Positions 19,550 through 29,055 are shown, counted from the first letter of the stretch. The stretch: 64,000 bases of DNA from Bin34 sp963422415 (GCA_963422415.1 OY729430.1:868001-932000), one strand, 5' to 3'. A program made the numbers and translations. The notes: generated by a model not told the origin, from the letters alone.

Positions 19550-20330
19550 GGTTACTCTTTCCGTTTGTATCGAGATGTTTTGGCCAGACTTGGATGCGGC
19601 CGAGAAGATCCGGCGCGTCGGTCAGACCAATGTCGGGGCCTATGAATTCTGGACGTACAGCAACAAGGACCTTGCGGCCTTGGCCGCGGCCCAGGCCGAG
19701 GCGGGCCTCACCTGCGCGGGGCTGCTGTTGGAACCGCCTTTCAGCCTGGTGGCCCGGGAATCCGAACGGGCGCTGGTGGATGGTGTCAAGGCGTCGGTGC
19801 AGGTGGCGCAGCGGCTGGGCGCGCCGGGCCTGATTCTGACCACGGGCAACGTGCTGGCGGACGAGAGTTGGGACGCCACCTTCCGCAGAGCACGGCGGCG
19901 GCTCCGCACTCTGGCGGCCGTTTGTGCCGATGTGGGAATCAAGATCTATCTGGAGCCCCTGAATCCGCTGGTGGATCATCAGGGCTACTGGTTGACCACG
20001 ATGGCCCAAGCCGCGGATCTGGTGGCCGAGGTGGACAACCCAGCCCTGACCATTCTGTACGATCTGTATCACCAGCAAATCACCGAAGGCAATCTGATCG
20101 ACAACCTGCGGACCTACTTGCCTCTGGTGGGGCATATCCACGCCGCCGGTGTGCCGGGCCGCCATGAACTGGTGGGCGGGGAAAACGATTACGGGGCGCT
20201 GTTGGCCGAGATCGATCGGCTCGGTTACGAAGGGTATGTGGGGCTGGAATTCCAGCCTACTCTCAGGGACGAGGACGCCATAGCCCAGGCGGCCGCGCTG
20301 GCCCAAGCCAATCCGGGACGGCCGGATTGA
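19548..20330 (+). CDS. Sugar phosphate isomerase/epimerase, hydroxypyruvate isomerase-like
   Basis: 260 residues from ATG 19548; an ATG four codons upstream with AGGA close by is also possible. It is a xylose isomerase-like TIM barrel with metal ligands in order: Glu in YLEPLNPLVDH, Asp in ILYDLYHQQ, His in GHIHAAGVPGRHE and Glu in VGLEFQP. The LYHQQ and H-x-A-G-x-PGRHE pattern is typical of hydroxypyruvate isomerase (Hyi/Gip), which interconverts hydroxypyruvate and tartronate semialdehyde; other keto-sugars are possible. It is divergent from the CHAT gene with overlapping start codons. Confidence 0.85.
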   Translation: MVTLSVCIEMFWPDLDAAEKIRRVGQTNVGAYEFWTYSNKDLAALAAAQAEAGLTCAGLLLEPPFSLVARESERALVDGVKASVQVAQRLGAPGLILTTGNVLADESWDATFRRARRRLRTLAAVCADVGIKIYLEPLNPLVDHQGYWLTTMAQAADLVAEVDNPALTILYDLYHQQITEGNLIDNLRTYLPLVGHIHAAGVPGRHELVGGENDYGALLAEIDRLGYEGYVGLEFQPTLRDEDAIAQAAALAQANPGRPD

Positions 20331-20684
20331 GATCGAAGATCTGACGTTGCGCCGTCGACCTCGGTGTGGAGGGAAATGCAGGTCTTGACGGTGTCCATGC
20401 AGGTCTGCAGTGGCGGTTGCATACCCTTGGCGATCGAGGTCCCAAGACGGAACATGCAATGCAACCCGTGTCTTCGCCCCGTATATGGCGAAGGTTGGGA
20501 CAAGCCCCGTGACATGGCTTTTGCCCCGAGGGTCAGTGGGTACAAGTGTTCGGCGTACGACTGCCTGTCAACCCAAAACCGTCTCACAAGAAATTGCAGG
20601 GACTGCGTCGCAGCTGTGTCCCGTCGCCAGAAAACGACCGAGTGTATACATTGGCTTTGTCCCGTCCATCCATGAAGTCCTTCC
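20331..20684. other. No recognisable gene
   Basis: 354 bp between the isomerase and the M42 peptidase. The short frames seen have no family similarity, and no clear hairpin was found. It presumably holds the promoter of the peptidase gene. Confidence 0.45.
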
Positions 20685-21749
20685 ATGTCACACAACCCCC
20701 AAGGATCCATACTCTCCCAAAATGTGCTGGAACGTTTTCGTGCGCTGGTCCGCATTCCCGCCCCATCCGGTCGAGAACATCACGTCGCGGCCACCATCTG
20801 CGATCAGCTGCAGCAGATGGGTCTGTCACCCGCAACGGATGCGGGGGGCAATGTCACAGTGGAGATGGCCGGGCAGGATCCGAAGCTGCCGCGGTGGTGC
20901 TATGCCGCGCATATGGATGAAATCGCGCTGGTGGTGACCCGGATCCGCACATCGGGAGATCTGGACGTGGCCCGATCCGGAAGCCTCTATCCCTGGAAAT
21001 TGGGGGAAGGTCCGGTGGAGATACTGGGGGATGAACGTGCGGTGTTGGGAGTTCTCAGCATGGGATCCATGCACATTCCCTTGAGTCAGCGCAACCCCGT
21101 AGGGTGGGAAGGCGTCTGGGTCACCACGGGCATGACCGCAGCGGAGCTGCAGGCAGCTGGAGTGCGGGCAGGCTCTCCGGCGGTGCCCCACGCTTCCCGG
21201 CGCGGCCCCTTTGTGTTCGGCAGTCCCGACGATCCCATGGCGGCGGCCTGGTCCTTTGACGATCGTCTGGGATGCGCCTTGCTCTTGGAGGTTCTGGCCC
21301 AACTGCAGGCTGCCGGCGAGACACCGCGCCGCCGGAGTCTCTTCGCCTTTACGCACAGCGAAGAAGTCGGTGGTTTGGGGATCATGCATCTGGCCCGCAA
21401 GGTGGAGCCCGAAGCCTTGATCGCCATCGATCTGGCGCCGATGTCGCCGAACACTCCCTTGGTCTTGGACAGTCGTCCGGCGATTTGGAGCAAGGATTCC
21501 CATGCGCACTATGATCATGATCTGATGCGGGAGCTCATGGCCGCGGGCCGCGAAGTGGGCGTAGAGTTGCAAACTACGGTCTATGAACAGGCGGCCAGCG
21601 ACGCTTCCATCGCCTTTAACGTGGGTGCGGTGGATCGAGCCTTGTGTTTCGGTTGGGCCTGCGGCAACAGCCATGGCTTCGAGACTCTGCGGGTGGGCGT
21701 CTTGGACAACACCCTCCGGACCTTGCGCAGGTTTGTCACGACACGCTAG
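20685..21749 (+). CDS. M42-family metallopeptidase (glutamyl aminopeptidase-like)
   Basis: 354 residues. Dizinc M42 signatures are present in order: AHMDEIALVV (H76, D78), SFDDRLGCA (bridging D192), HSEEVGG (catalytic E226 and ligand E227), AIDLAP and the final His in NSHGFE. The insert between the first two motifs is the expected beta-barrel dimerisation domain. M42 enzymes form tetrahedral dodecamers that trim peptides from the N-terminus in the cytoplasm. The upstream ribosome binding site is weak. It converges with anmK. Confidence 0.92.
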   Translation: MSHNPQGSILSQNVLERFRALVRIPAPSGREHHVAATICDQLQQMGLSPATDAGGNVTVEMAGQDPKLPRWCYAAHMDEIALVVTRIRTSGDLDVARSGSLYPWKLGEGPVEILGDERAVLGVLSMGSMHIPLSQRNPVGWEGVWVTTGMTAAELQAAGVRAGSPAVPHASRRGPFVFGSPDDPMAAAWSFDDRLGCALLLEVLAQLQAAGETPRRRSLFAFTHSEEVGGLGIMHLARKVEPEALIAIDLAPMSPNTPLVLDSRPAIWSKDSHAHYDHDLMRELMAAGREVGVELQTTVYEQAASDASIAFNVGAVDRALCFGWACGNSHGFETLRVGVLDNTLRTLRRFVTTR

Positions 21750-21838
21750 CGTCCTGCGGCGCAGGGGTCGCCAGAGCCTGGTCGCGTACGCTCCTTGTGC
21801 CGCGGCGGCACAGAATTTCGCAGCATGGAAAATCAAGA

Positions 21839-21862
21839 GCCTCCCTGTACAGCAAGGGAGGC
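21839..21862. terminator. Hairpin between convergent peptidase and anmK
   Basis: GCCTCCCT-GTACAGCA-AGGGAGGC, a perfect 8-bp stem in the 124-bp gap between two convergent stop codons. No T-run follows on either side, so it could be a bidirectional terminator or an mRNA 3'-end stabiliser. Confidence 0.5.
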
Positions 21863-21873
21863 GTCGCCTCACG

Positions 21874-23073
21874 TCACACGGGACGATGGGCACCTTGGTG
21901 AATCCGCCTCATCAAGGCACTGTAGTTTTTGCCGGGGGCAATTTGCCCCAGCACCACTGCCCGGTCGGCGCCGGTGCATCCGGGCAGATTACCCGGCCTG
22001 CCGTGGATTGTCTCGTACCCCAGAACGGCAAATGAAAGGGCCTCCTTGGCATCGCCCGCTCTCTCCTGACCTGACAGAACCGTCACGGGGATGGATGACA
22101 GCTGGGTCTGCAACATGCGGATCAAGGTCTTGTTGTGGCCTCCGCCCCCGCCTACGTAGACACGATCCGTCGGGCCGGACAGATGATCGTGAATGGCATG
22201 GGCAATGGAATGGGCGGTCAAGGCGGTCACTGTGGCCAGACGGTCGGAAGAGGCGAGACGGCGATCCTCCGCCTCCCGCCAGAGACGTGCCCCACAGGCC
22301 GCGCCGAAATATTCGCGTCCGGTGGTCTTGGGAGGGGACATCCTGCCATAGGGATCGTCCATCAAGGTCCGTAGCCAAGCATGGTTCACCCGACCCGTGG
22401 CCGCCCCACGGCCATCCTCGTCGTAGGACTGCCTCCCGCCTGTGATCCGCTCGGCGAAGAAATCGATGAGCAAATTGCCGGGACCGGTATCAAAGGCAAT
22501 GGCATTCTCGGCCCTGGCGCCCGCGGGGAGATACGTGAGGTTGGCGATGCCACCGATGTTCAGGATGACGCGGGCTTCCTTCGGGTGACGCCACAACAAC
22601 CAGTCCACGTAACTGACCAAGGGAGCTCCCTGCCCGCCTGCGGCGACATCGGCCGTACGAAAATTGCCCACGGTGGTGACACCGGTGGCGTGGGCTATCA
22701 TCGAGGGATCACCTATCTGCAAGGTGGCGGGACGATAGATCTCGCTGCCCACCGCATGGTGGAGGGTCTGGCCATGGGAGGCTATGAGATCCAGATCTTT
22801 GGGTCCGACGTCGGCGACCCGGAGAGTCGTCAGGGCAGACTCCGCCAGCCAATCCCCGATCTCGAAGTTCAAGGCGTTGATCTGATCGACTCGGCCGGTC
22901 TCGGGATGGCAGGCCCGCGCAATGCGTTTGCGCTGGGACAGGGTGAACGGAAACGAGGAGAATGAATCCAGCTGGACCGACAAGTCGGGAGGTTGCCCCG
23001 TAATGCGTGTCAATGCGCAATCCATGCCATCCAGAGAGGTACCTGACATGAGACCCAGAATCAACATGTGCAC
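21874..23073 (-). CDS. anmK: Anhydro-N-acetylmuramic acid kinase
   Basis: 399 residues from GTG 23073, with AAGGGG 5 nt upstream; an ATG two codons in (23067) is the alternative. Family motifs: N-terminal LGLMSGTSLDGMD (phosphate-1 loop and substrate site), ASHGQTLHH, LNIGGIANLTY, AFDTGPGN and VYVGGGGGHN. It opens and phosphorylates 1,6-anhydroMurNAc to MurNAc-6-phosphate in peptidoglycan recycling. It is slightly longer than E. coli AnmK (369). No murQ or other recycling gene is adjacent. Confidence 0.95.
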   Translation of the reverse strand: MHMLILGLMSGTSLDGMDCALTRITGQPPDLSVQLDSFSSFPFTLSQRKRIARACHPETGRVDQINALNFEIGDWLAESALTTLRVADVGPKDLDLIASHGQTLHHAVGSEIYRPATLQIGDPSMIAHATGVTTVGNFRTADVAAGGQGAPLVSYVDWLLWRHPKEARVILNIGGIANLTYLPAGARAENAIAFDTGPGNLLIDFFAERITGGRQSYDEDGRGAATGRVNHAWLRTLMDDPYGRMSPPKTTGREYFGAACGARLWREAEDRRLASSDRLATVTALTAHSIAHAIHDHLSGPTDRVYVGGGGGHNKTLIRMLQTQLSSIPVTVLSGQERAGDAKEALSFAVLGYETIHGRPGNLPGCTGADRAVVLGQIAPGKNYSALMRRIHQGAHRPV

Positions 23074-23982
23074 TTACACCCCTTGATCTCCTGGACTCGC
23101 AGAATTCTTTTCCAGCATTTGGCAACGTGCCAAGAGCAGGTCTGCATCGCAGCCCGCGATGCAGGGAATCCATTCTCCCATGGGCTTCATGTCAATGCAA
23201 CGGCAACCCCGTTTCCTAGGCCATGCATGATCAATCACGCCAAACCCTGACTGGATCCAGATGACATGCCCATCGATGATTGGCCCGCTGGTCAAGGATC
23301 TTCTGGCCTCTTGGCACAACCAGAGCCGATCGGGGTGAAGAGAAATGCGGTGCAATCAACTCCACTTTCTCAGAAATCATGGGGATGACTTTCCCATTTG
23401 TGAGCATTGGGTTCCTTACGGGGAAGCACAATGTTCTGCTCAGATGGTCCTGACAGATTTGGCCCAGATTCAGGGCAGTCGGAGCAAGGCACGTCTTGCG
23501 AAAGAGAGACCTGCACAAAGCCGATCTCCGCGCAAGTGCCCTGTCACGGTGCCAAAAGGATATTGCTGAAACATCGCCTTCAGGTTCTTTCAAGGCGGAT
23601 TCAAGGCAGCTGGATAGTCTCTGTTGTGTCCGGCGGATCCAGCAGAAATCTCCAAGCCGAAAGCACCTTGAGCAGTCCCTCGGGTACCTAAGGTTTGGTC
23701 CTCTTCGTTATGCGTGACAATGGCATCTGTTGGCGATGACAGCCCGTTCTTGACAGAGATGCCGGAGCCTAGGGAAGACATCAGGGCGTGGTCTACACCG
23801 TAAATTTTCTTCGGATTGGCATTGGGCAGCGACGGATGAAAAAGATGCACGGCGAAAAGGAAGTATGCATCTTCGAACCAGTTCAGATAATTGGATAATG
23901 AAAAAGGGAGCGTCAGGATCCAGGTCAGGCGGGACTACGCTGACTCCCATGCAGAAAGAACATGCAAACGCAGTTTGCGTAT
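23074..23982. other. No recognisable gene; probably decayed DNA
   Basis: About 0.9 kb upstream of anmK. Short frames on both strands show no family motif. It joins onto the broken HNH gene and is likely part of the same decayed block. Confidence 0.45.
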
Positions 23983-24832
23983 CTAGGCGTCCCTCTCTTG
24001 GAACTGCGCAAACCGCACTGCAAGCGATTCTGGTCTTGGGCGCTGCGAGGATTTCTGCGGCAAAGCTATCTGCCGACCTGCCAAATTCTCGAAACTGCTC
24101 TTCACAAAGGCATTGCCCCCCGCCATATGCAGACGGCGAGCAATATGGATGCGGTAATCCGGATCTATGCCAATCAAGTGAGCATCAAAAGCAGCATGGT
24201 GTAGTTGCGACAGACACAGGCCATTTTGCACGACAGGCTCTCCGCCTTCGGCATCCGGAATGATATGAGCCGCAACAATCAGCTCTGGACTTTTGATGCG
24301 TGTCAGGGCGCATTGCTTGCCGTATGCACCCAACACGTTCTTCCTGAATTGCGCTTGGTGCAGTCTGGCTTTCGACAGCCTTTGTGTGTAGCCTTGTTGT
24401 TCCACGGCAGGCGCTATCAGATCCCGCGGATCAGTGCTAGGCAGGCCCATGGCAATGTCGGCGCTTCCAGCGCGCTCATGCCATTCCGCAACATAGACCG
24501 GGAAGTGTGAGACATAGAGTGCAGGAGCGATTCCTTGCAAGTAAATCAAAGGGGTTTGTTCCAAGTGTGCCTTGTGCAAGAGCCGACTCATGGGTTTCCC
24601 GGGATCCTTGTCTTGCATGTCGTAGGTCAAAGGGCCTTCCTCAGAAGCTTCCTGGACCTGGTCTGCATAGCGGGGGGCTCGATCCCCGCGGGGAATGCTG
24701 GTTCTGATGCTCAAACTGAAATCCTGGCGCCAGCGCATGCCAAGGAATGGATTCCTGATACTGGCTGGAGAGACGTGCCAGTGCCTTGGCTGCGGCCAAG
24801 CGAATGGCGAGATCGGTTTTGGAGCCTTCCAC
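23983..24832 (-). pseudogene. Frameshifted HNH endonuclease
   Basis: The C-terminal part is intact and clear: QFRKNVLGAYGKQCALTR, then AAHIIPDAEGGEPVVQNGL and QLHHAAFDAHLIGIDP, with the H, N and H of the HNH ββα-metal fold. Its N-terminal domain in intact relatives matches a different frame here, from GTG 24832: TDLAIRLAAAKALARL and PWHALAPGFQFE. Similarity changes frame near 24710, with some sequence lost. The family is a restriction-like HNH endonuclease of about 290 residues. The nuclease domain could still be made from an internal start, but the whole gene is most likely inactive. Confidence 0.65.
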
Positions 24833-24984
24833 AGCGGGATTTTACCAGGCGGAAGGCAAGAGGCATGCCGCAATGGAAGGTCGGAAAGGGACACATGGAA
24901 TTTCGCACGATGTGGGTCTTGCCTTGCTGAAGCCCTTTGTAAAAAGCAGTGGAGATGAAGACCTCTGGCTGCAAGCGGGATCTG

Positions 24985-25030
24985 CTCGCAGAATACTGCA
25001 GGGCACAGTGAACGAATAGTCCATCCCTGT
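24985..25030 (-). pseudogene. Fragment copying the 3' end of the methyltransferase gene
   Basis: On the minus strand this piece encodes YSFTVPCSILRADP, nearly identical to HSFTVPCCILRADP at the C-terminus of the methyltransferase at 26056-26829. At DNA level, 47 aligned bases (about 24988-25034 against 26067-26113) differ at about 11 sites. The rest of the gene is not found, so it is a remnant of a former paralogue or a partial duplication. Confidence 0.6.
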
Positions 25031-25159
25031 GTCAAGAGGTCCTAACACCTTGCGCGACAGAATTGGGCAATTCGGATCAGGGAAATCATCCTCGGGATGA
25101 CTCGTCAGTGCATCCACCTGTAGTCAAGGAAGTAAAATCTTGCTACGGATCAGGTCAGA

Positions 25160-25665
25160 TCAACGCAATGCCTTCAACCGAACAGCAGTTTCGGATTCCG
25201 GGAGGTAAACATAGGGATAACGCTGCCAATATTCCAAGGCCGTTCTCAATCGAATATGGCTGCATGTATGGGTTTTTTGGATTTGATCGTAGACCCATAA
25301 GACGCCATGTACACAAAGATGATTCTGCACGGCAATGCGACGGAGATTCCAATCTCCTGTTATGAGTACGGCATCCGGAAGACTTCGTGTTGCACTCCGA
25401 CAAAGACAATCCAAGGCAGAGATGCAGGGATGCTGGGTCTTGATAGCTATTGCCATATCCACTTCTGCAGGCGGCAAATCATGGGTGATCAGGTGGTCAT
25501 CGGCATCCAGCTGGTCCCATTCGCTGTCTGCGAAATCCATCACCTCCTCATATCGAATGGGCAGAGGAACAAGCAACTGAAAAGGCAATTGCACTAGAAA
25601 AGCCAGAAACCCCTCTTCTTTAAGTCAAAGAGAGTACTGGCATCCAAAACAAGTACATGATTCAT
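25160..25665 (-). pseudogene. Frameshifted PIN-domain toxin-like gene (DUF3368/VapC type)
   Basis: ATG 25665 starts MNHVLVLDASTLFDLKK, the first conserved Asp of a PIN nuclease, and then runs into a stop. The neighbouring frame takes over with GFLAFLVQLPFQLLVPLPIR and continues to VLITGDWNLRRIAVQ and VHGVLWVYDQI, the C-terminal acidic site and the typical DUF3368 ending. A one-base shift near 25615 separates them. Just upstream (25681-25800, minus) lies RNLVWQALGEELI, reminiscent of the C-terminal end of an HTH/ImmA-type antitoxin, so a dead toxin-antitoxin pair is likely. Confidence 0.65.
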
Positions 25666-26055
25666 CTGTGCAAGCCTTGCTTAATATCCTTTGAGCCGCC
25701 CGAACAGTGGAATCAGTTCTTCTCCCAATGCCTGCCAAACCAGATTTCGGTAGCGCAGGGGCTTCTCTCTCAGAACTCCTTGTGCCAAGGGTATGGGATC
25801 CGGTGCACTGGCACGCCACCCGCGTGCATTGGTCGAGAATTCAAGGATAGAATTCCGTGTAAAGGATCTCGTCAATGATGGTGCCCTCGTCGTGTTGCGC
25901 GAGAAAGCTCTAGGGATCGGATGCGGCGCACGGTTTTCATGTAGAGTGGTGAAATGGCGATTCTCAACCTGCCTGCCCGGCGAAACTTGGTGTATCCATG
26001 GACATTGTCAGTGAACTCTCGTGTATCACCTTCAACAGCACAACACCTAATTGTT

Positions 26056-26829
26056 TCAAATGGGATCCGCGCGCAGGATGCAGCAGGGTACGGTAAACGA
26101 GTGGTCCGCAGCTACGTCGAAAGCGGTCTTGACATCTGTACCGGCACCCTCAAAGAGCTGGTGCAAGGCATCGATGCGCGCCGGCGCAGTGGCCATGCGT
26201 TTCACCCATGGCCCGAATTCCAAACGCAGTGACCAATGATGTACCATTTGCGATCGGAAGCCGGCGGACCGGCACATCTCTTGCCATTGCGGTGCCGTGT
26301 GATCTCGTACGTGGGAAGGATCCCGCAGAATTTCAGCTGCCTGCAGAAAGGTGTCCAAGACCGGTGCCTCGGAGGCCATCACGTCAGAAAGCAGAAGGTA
26401 CCCGTCTGGCTTTAGCGCCCGTCGAAAACTGCGCAATACTTTGTGAGGGTTCGGCCAGTGGTGGGCGGAATAGCGGGTCACGATGCGGTCAAAGACAGTC
26501 TTGGGGGGATCCAAGTCTTCCAGATTGCCGAGCTGGAACTCCACATTGAAGAGATTCCGGGCCGCTGCCGCCTCTTGAGCTACCTCTAGCATGGATGGAG
26601 TAAAGTCCACTGCCGTCACGGATCCCGCGTAGGGTGCCAGTTGGAGGGTCACGGGTCCCGGACCGCAGCCTGCGTCCAGCACCGTCTCTTGGCCCGACAA
26701 TTGGGCCAATTTCAGCAACATCGGCAGATCTTCCCCTTGGGAGTGAACTTTGCTGACCGCATAATTTCGAGCCACAGCGGCAAACTGTTCCCGAACCAAC
26801 TGCCCTGTGGTGTCTTGGAGATCAGCCAT
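26056..26829 (-). CDS. Class I SAM-dependent methyltransferase
   Basis: 257 residues from ATG 26829, preceded by AAGGA 6 nt upstream. Motif I is VLDAGCGPGPVTLQL, motif II VTAVDFTPSMLEVA, and the motif IV region is TRYSAHHWPNP. It resembles the methyltransferase at 6312-7094 (similar N-terminus, DPSHVRDHTAPQW segment), so the two are paralogues of one UbiE-like subfamily. It is divergent from the ATPase/helicase operon. A fragment of its 3' end is repeated about 1.1 kb downstream at 24985. Substrate unknown. Confidence 0.87.
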   Translation of the reverse strand: MADLQDTTGQLVREQFAAVARNYAVSKVHSQGEDLPMLLKLAQLSGQETVLDAGCGPGPVTLQLAPYAGSVTAVDFTPSMLEVAQEAAAARNLFNVEFQLGNLEDLDPPKTVFDRIVTRYSAHHWPNPHKVLRSFRRALKPDGYLLLSDVMASEAPVLDTFLQAAEILRDPSHVRDHTAPQWQEMCRSAGFRSQMVHHWSLRLEFGPWVKRMATAPARIDALHQLFEGAGTDVKTAFDVAADHSFTVPCCILRADPI

Positions 26830-27155
26830 GGGGGTCCTTATACACAGCACATGGTCCTTGGAACAATGTAAAAATACAAGTCTGGATGTTACGGCATGTC
26901 TTGGGGACAGCCGCTAGGGTGGGTTTCCCATGGTTGTACCGGCTCTTGAGCGGGCATGGCTTGCTTGCAGTTCTGCTTGGCAGAGAAGAGCCACTGCCCT
27001 GATTGTCAAGGACTACAGAGGCATTCGTCCCTGTCAACGCGCACGACACCCCGTTTTGCAACCGTTCAGACGTCTTCATGCCCCCAAGGCAGTACGACAC
27101 CGGTCTTTTGCCATGATTGCCAGCTGCTTGTCATAACCAAACTGGCACGGACAAA

Positions 27156-27164
27156 TGCTAGAAT
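27156..27164 (+). promoter_or_regulatory. Candidate extended -10 element of the ATPase/helicase operon
   Basis: TGCTAGAAT fits an extended -10 (TGnTATAAT) 110 nt upstream of the first operon gene. There is no good -35, and the call rests on this element alone. Confidence 0.3.
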
Positions 27165-27274
27165 CCGGGTTGATCCAGTGGCTTTCGACCTTGCCTGCGG
27201 AGGACTGTGGACAGGAGAGCTCCTGGGTGCATTGTACATAACCAAAAATACACTGACACTGAAGGGCGTGACAT

Positions 27275-28078
27275 ATGGACAGCCTTGAACAGGCCTTTGA
27301 CCATGCCGAAGGGGCCGCTGCATCTTTGCTGAAAACCGCAATGGATATGGTCAAGCGGGCCCGAAGGATGCAGAAAGCCGCCAAGGAGGGGAACATAGCG
27401 GCCTTGAAGAAAATCCAGGTGGAAATCGATATCGCCATGCAGGACCTGCAGCGGGATGCGTCTGGTGCCAAGGAATCGTGGGCGTTTTCGGAAGAAGAGG
27501 AGAAGGAATATCTCCAGAATGGCTATGATGAAGAATTGCTCCAAATTGCCGCCGAGCAGGACTTGACGGTCTACCCGCGCGATGGACAGCTGATCTCCTA
27601 TCCCTCCGTAGTGCAGATTCGGCCCAACGAGCGGGCAGTCCGGATCGATCGCAAAAAGGTCTCCGGACTCCGGCCGTCCAGCCTAGTGGCACTCCTGATT
27701 CAAAATCAGCGCAAGGAGGCACGGTACAAGGCAACATCATTCCTTGAGGCGTTGCACAAGGTATATGAGGAATTGACCAAGGTGGAAATCAAAGGCCGTC
27801 TGGTATCGAGCAGTCAAGGACCCGTGGTGCATCTGGTCCGCGTCTACGGGCTGTTTACCTCGCTGCCGGGCAGCCGACGCGAATATTCTCACACGGACTT
27901 TGCCCGAGACCTTTTCATACTGGATCAGAGCGGCGAGACGAAGACAAAGAAGGGTTATACAGTGTCTTTCCCTTCATCCACGGGCACACGGTCGATCCGG
28001 GATGTATTTTCCTTTGTTGGTCCGGACGGACAGGACATCAAATACTACGGTGTACAGTTTGCCAAGGTGGACCCATGA
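27275..28078 (+). CDS. Unknown protein, first gene of ATPase/SNF2 operon
   Basis: 267 residues with AAGGG upstream of ATG 27275. I do not recognise a family. Residues 1-60 are strongly helical and charged (KTAMDMVKRARRMQKAAKEG), probably coiled coil. An acidic run (SEEEEKEY) follows, then an alpha/beta region with YPSVVQIRPNERAVRIDRKK and a helix (LVALLIQNQRKEARYK). The C-terminal third is mostly beta. There is no signal peptide or membrane segment. The stop overlaps the next start (ATGA), so the protein is made together with the two ATPase-like proteins and is likely the specificity or adaptor subunit of their complex. Confidence 0.75.
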   Translation: MDSLEQAFDHAEGAAASLLKTAMDMVKRARRMQKAAKEGNIAALKKIQVEIDIAMQDLQRDASGAKESWAFSEEEEKEYLQNGYDEELLQIAAEQDLTVYPRDGQLISYPSVVQIRPNERAVRIDRKKVSGLRPSSLVALLIQNQRKEARYKATSFLEALHKVYEELTKVEIKGRLVSSSQGPVVHLVRVYGLFTSLPGSRREYSHTDFARDLFILDQSGETKTKKGYTVSFPSSTGTRSIRDVFSFVGPDGQDIKYYGVQFAKVDP

Positions 28079-29055
28079 CAAACACCATTTCGTTTTCCCG
28101 ATGGCTAAAGGTAATTGACCAAGAGTATCTGAGAGACTTCATCCGGAACGGTGGCGCTGCCGTCAAAGTTGCTGTGACATCGGATGATCTGCGGCCAGAG
28201 CTAATCGCTGCCGTGAACGACCGGGGCCAGAAGCAAAACTATGTCTGCATTGAATTCAACGCGGCGACGCGACGCGCCCATATGCCACAGGACATCTTCT
28301 TTGAAATGGCAGAGCAGATAGATTGGCGTCTACTGGCTCGGTGCCAGATTTTGCATCTGGCGCAAGAATCCGGTCTGAATGTGGACAGGGTGGATGCAGC
28401 CAAAACAGGCAACATCTACGATGCCATCGGCCAAGTCAACGAATTGGAGAGAAATTCGGTATTCAGAGACTTGAGACCCTATCTGGAATCCCGCATCGTG
28501 CGGAACACCCGCATGGCCAAGGATTTTCGTGTTGCCATGACACATCTCTGCATTCACGAAAACTTGGTGGACGATCGTTATTATGCAGGGGAGCCGTTAC
28601 TGGAATGGCTGACTGGCAGGAACACACGGCTCGGCAATGTGCGTCATTTTTCCATTTATACTCCCATCAACCGCAACACGGCCCGCTACTTCATTGAATC
28701 GGCCTTTTACTGGATCCACCATGTGGGTTATGCCGGCACAATCCTGCAATTTGACATTGCACGTGTCACCGTGCCTCGCCGCACCAAGGACGGACGGTAC
28801 TATACCCGTGCCATGGCTATGGAACACTACGAGGTGCTGCGGGAATTCATCGACGATGCAGACCGGCTGACCAGCGCCTTGCTGGTGGTGGCAGCCGGTC
28901 AGGATTTCCTGCAAGATGCCGCGGACCACAGATCCCGTGGCTACGGTATATATCTGGCACTGCAAACCCGCATTATGGACGATGTGCGCGATCGCAATCT
29001 GGTCAATCCCGTGGCATCTCTGGTGCGCCTTGTGCCACAAGAGGCAAATTTATGA
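28075..29055 (+). CDS. BrxD-like (DUF2791) ATPase paralogue without P-loop
   Basis: 326 residues. Layout follows the next gene's BrxD-like ATPase: an N-terminal strand-loop-helix, a middle helical region with LLEWLTGRN, and a C-terminal GYAGTILQFDIARV followed by HYEVLREFIDDAD, ALLVVAAGQDFL and ALQTRI. The nucleotide-binding residues are gone. Where the partner has GGFGSGKS, this protein has VTSDDLRPEL (about 34-43), and the Walker B acidic pair DE is replaced by DI (D227, I228). It should therefore not hydrolyse ATP and may be a structural or regulatory subunit. Start and stop codons overlap both neighbours by 4 bases, which suggests translational coupling and fixed stoichiometry. Confidence 0.75.
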   Translation: MTNTISFSRWLKVIDQEYLRDFIRNGGAAVKVAVTSDDLRPELIAAVNDRGQKQNYVCIEFNAATRRAHMPQDIFFEMAEQIDWRLLARCQILHLAQESGLNVDRVDAAKTGNIYDAIGQVNELERNSVFRDLRPYLESRIVRNTRMAKDFRVAMTHLCIHENLVDDRYYAGEPLLEWLTGRNTRLGNVRHFSIYTPINRNTARYFIESAFYWIHHVGYAGTILQFDIARVTVPRRTKDGRYYTRAMAMEHYEVLREFIDDADRLTSALLVVAAGQDFLQDAADHRSRGYGIYLALQTRIMDDVRDRNLVNPVASLVRLVPQEANL

